Shown one piece after another: positions 62,364-64,000 of a stretch of DNA of 64,000 nt. The notes below the pieces were generated by a model, which worked only from the letters and a program-made list of their open reading frames with translations, searched no databases and had not been told where the DNA came from. Every line of letters starts with the position of its first letter. The stretch's first letter is position 1. The stretch spans positions 806,001 through 870,000 of the forward strand of contig NZ_OZ008337.1 in NCBI RefSeq assembly GCF_963931955.1, in the 5' to 3' direction. The translations under genes were made by a program, and so were the position numbers. Source of the stretch: Wolbachia endosymbiont (group A) of Longitarsus flavicornis. GTDB taxonomy: Bacteria; Pseudomonadota; Alphaproteobacteria; Rickettsiales; Anaplasmataceae.

Positions 62364-63255
62364 GACTTCTTTCAAAATTCATGTATGGAGCTCAAAATTG
62401 TGAATTGCAGCAATCAAATTAAACCTTAAACCAAAACGTTTTCGTCGGTTTCTATACCTGTCCGAGATGATTTTAAACCTTTTCAATAAGCCAATTACGT
62501 TTTCAACAATTGCCCTTTGGCTCATAAGTGCCCTGTTCTCTTTTTTTTGTTCTTTGCTTAACGGATTCTTTTTCATTTTCCTGTGCGGTAATACAACATT
62601 TTTGTGTATCTTCTGCATTCCCCTGTAGCCGGCATCAGCTAAGATTTTGGTGTCCGGTAATATTGCTACCTTTGATTCTCTAAACATCCGAAAATCGTGT
62701 TTTCTACCATTCGAGAAAGATGTGCATATGACTTTTTTACTCTTCTTCTCTGTTACTATTTGTGTTTTTATAGTATGCCTTTTTTTCTTTCCAGAGTAGA
62801 AGGGCTTTTGCTTTTTTTTGGTCTCTCTACTGGCGTTTCAGTTCCGTCTATTACTAAAACTTCATATTCTACATCACTCTTTAATAGCTCTTTTTTTCCT
62901 GGTAATGCAAAATCTGGATGTTTTATTAATATGTCTTCTACCTATCTTATTATTTTAAAACTGTTACTTTCACTCATGCCATAGCTTTGCCCAATATGAA
63001 AATATGTACGATATTCTCTTATATATTCCAGTGCCATAAGTAGCCTGTCTTCTATGCAAAGTTTACTTTTTCTTCCACTTCTAGCTTTTTTTCTTTTATC
63101 CTCCACTTCTAGAATTTCTACCATTCGCTCAAATGTTGCTTTTTTTACCCCTGTTAAACGTCGAAACTTTTCTCCTTCTAACTTTTCTATTTCCTTATAT
63201 TTCATGCTTTCAAATACTTCATCTTACACTCCCTCTAACAATTTTGAAAGAAGTC
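62364..63255 (-). mobile_element. ISWpi1-like element (IS5 family), copy 5
   Basis: 892 bp with standard inverted repeats and TA at both borders (62362-62363 and 63256-63257). Here both flanks come from one gene (the Rpn transposase), so the TA duplication is directly demonstrated. Confidence 0.92.
62379..63205 (-). pseudogene. ISWpi1 transposase, nonsense-inactivated
   Basis: OrfA starts at 63205 and stops at TAG 62942-62944; OrfB ends at 62379. Sequence appears identical to copies 1 and 2. Confidence 0.85.
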
Positions 63256-64000
63256 TAATGGCTTCTTCTTTGCGTAGATCCATTATTCTTTCTTCGTAAG
63301 CTACTAAATCTTTTTCATTCCAGCTAAACCTGTCTAATTCATCGTAGGCTAACTTTATTATTGGTGCTTTTTCTGCTATTTTCCTTAAGTCTTCTTCCGT
63401 AGTTTCATCTGCATATTTGAAGAAAAATAACCAACGATCCACTATGCTTTCTAGCTGTTCTTCCTTATTCTTAGGAAATTTAGGTAGTTCAATAAATACA
63501 AATTGAAAATCTTTTAAGTCATGCTCATTGGTTTTCTCATCTCTTATAGTGTGGCTGGATATATAATCAAGCTTATCAGGAAATAAATTACAATTAGAGA
63601 TAGCAATAAAGAAAACCTTCTTTAAATCAATGTACTTACCAGATTTATCTAATTGTCTTGAGTAAGCCTTAGCAGCATACAGTTGAGCTCGTTTTTCGAA
63701 GCCTTTATCGCGAGTAAGCTGCATTGCAATCACATACCTGGCCCCACTAGAATCCCTGCAAAGAACATCAACTATACTTTGCTTATCAGATGCAATTTCA
63801 GGATCCATTATAGTACTGAGGAATTCCACTTCTTGTATAGTATTTATCTCGGTAAATCCTAAAATATCATTCAAAAAATGTATGAGAATATTCTTATTTT
63901 TTTCAGTGCCAAATATTTTTTTGAAGGTCAAGTCCAGCTTAGGGTCGAGAAACTTAGATAAAGCCATAGCCAAAGTGCTTAAAAATATTAATAATTATAC

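Larger units (their letters stand above)
62171..63973 (-). pseudogene. Rpn-family nuclease/transposase interrupted by ISWpi1 copy 5
   Basis: The 5' part (63258-63973, MAMALSKFLDPKLDLTFKKI onward) and the 3' part (62171-62361, LEYRLDLATEKGIKIGKEEG to EELSVNGTE) are paralogous to the intact gene at 40327-41205. Removing the IS and one TA restores a continuous frame (EEAIILEYRL) of about 300 residues. The insertion is thus the only visible lesion and is recent. The 5' flank (AAAATATTAATAATTATAC) is shared with the intact paralogue. Confidence 0.88.

Overview
The window is AT-rich alphaproteobacterial DNA that I assign to Wolbachia (Rickettsiales, obligate intracellular symbiont of arthropods and nematodes). 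The grounds are the IS complement (five copies of an IS5-family element matching ISWpi1, an IS4-family element, IS110 and other IS5 fragments), Wolbachia-type palindromic repeats inside and between genes, scattered single-copy housekeeping genes in short operons, a lone VirB9 paralogue, Rpn-type PD-(D/E)XK transposases, and several proteins that look Wolbachia-specific. The strain cannot be fixed from sequence reading alone.

Layout. 1-2.1 kb: nested IS debris (IS5-family fragment, 5'-truncated IS110, ISWpi1 copy 1). 2.1-13.2 kb: tRNA(CAT), purB, the rpsF-rpsR-rplI ribosomal operon, dnaE, a quinone oxidoreductase, ctaG, a BI-1/YccA membrane protein, an RlmB-like methyltransferase and an Smr-domain protein. 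13.5-17.8 kb: a 527-residue candidate secreted or membrane protein with its own terminator, then ISWpi1 copy 2 abutting a full-length IS4-family element. 17.8-24.8 kb: mdh, nuoABC with a HIT protein and two Wolbachia-type hypotheticals upstream on the same strand, murF, an NDUFA9-like protein and tRNA-Arg(TCT). 24.9-25.8 kb: ISWpi1 copy 3. 25.9-34.9 kb: a hypothetical, mpg, purF, rodA, an MrpD/NuoN-like antiporter subunit, NDUFA12-like, mlaD, virB9-2, rnhB and mraY. 35-41.2 kb: a hypothetical plus a collagen-like gene whose 5' end is cut by a group II intron, a hydrolase fragment on the other side of the intron, and an intact Rpn transposase. 41.4-45 kb: uvrD/pcrA and two hypotheticals. 45-52 kb: nuoJKLMN-birA-ccmD-ccmE, tightly packed and probably one transcript. 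52-54.7 kb: a gene remnant, ISWpi1 copy 4 and a truncated IS4 copy. 54.8-62.1 kb: gyrB, gatA, a lone phage/GTA-type large terminase and iscS. 62.2-64 kb: a second Rpn gene split by ISWpi1 copy 5.

How the genes work together. Complex I genes are dispersed (nuoABC, nuoJKLMN, NDUFA9- and NDUFA12-like accessory subunits, one MrpD-like antiporter) and go with ctaG, ccmD and ccmE (cytochrome oxidase and cytochrome c maturation), mdh and iscS (Fe-S supply): aerobic respiration fed by dicarboxylates. purB and purF belong to de novo purine synthesis. murF, mraY and rodA belong to lipid II synthesis and its use. VirB9-2 points to type IV secretion, and the unrecognised proteins with hydrophobic hairpins or low-complexity tails are the best local candidates for its cargo.

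The most notable signals are: all five ISWpi1 copies are nearly identical yet each carries an in-frame stop; mobile elements sit at junctions whose two flanks do not match (ISWpi1 copies 1 and 4, the group II intron), pointing to rearrangement; ribosomal protein S6 has an insertion of about 140 residues; palindromic repeats lie in frame inside murF, birA and terL; the purB 5' end is duplicated twice in its own upstream region; and a promoter-like repeat occurs at 8.96 and 58.87 kb, the first beside what looks like the scar of a lost terminase copy. I did not find a clearly new multi-gene system.
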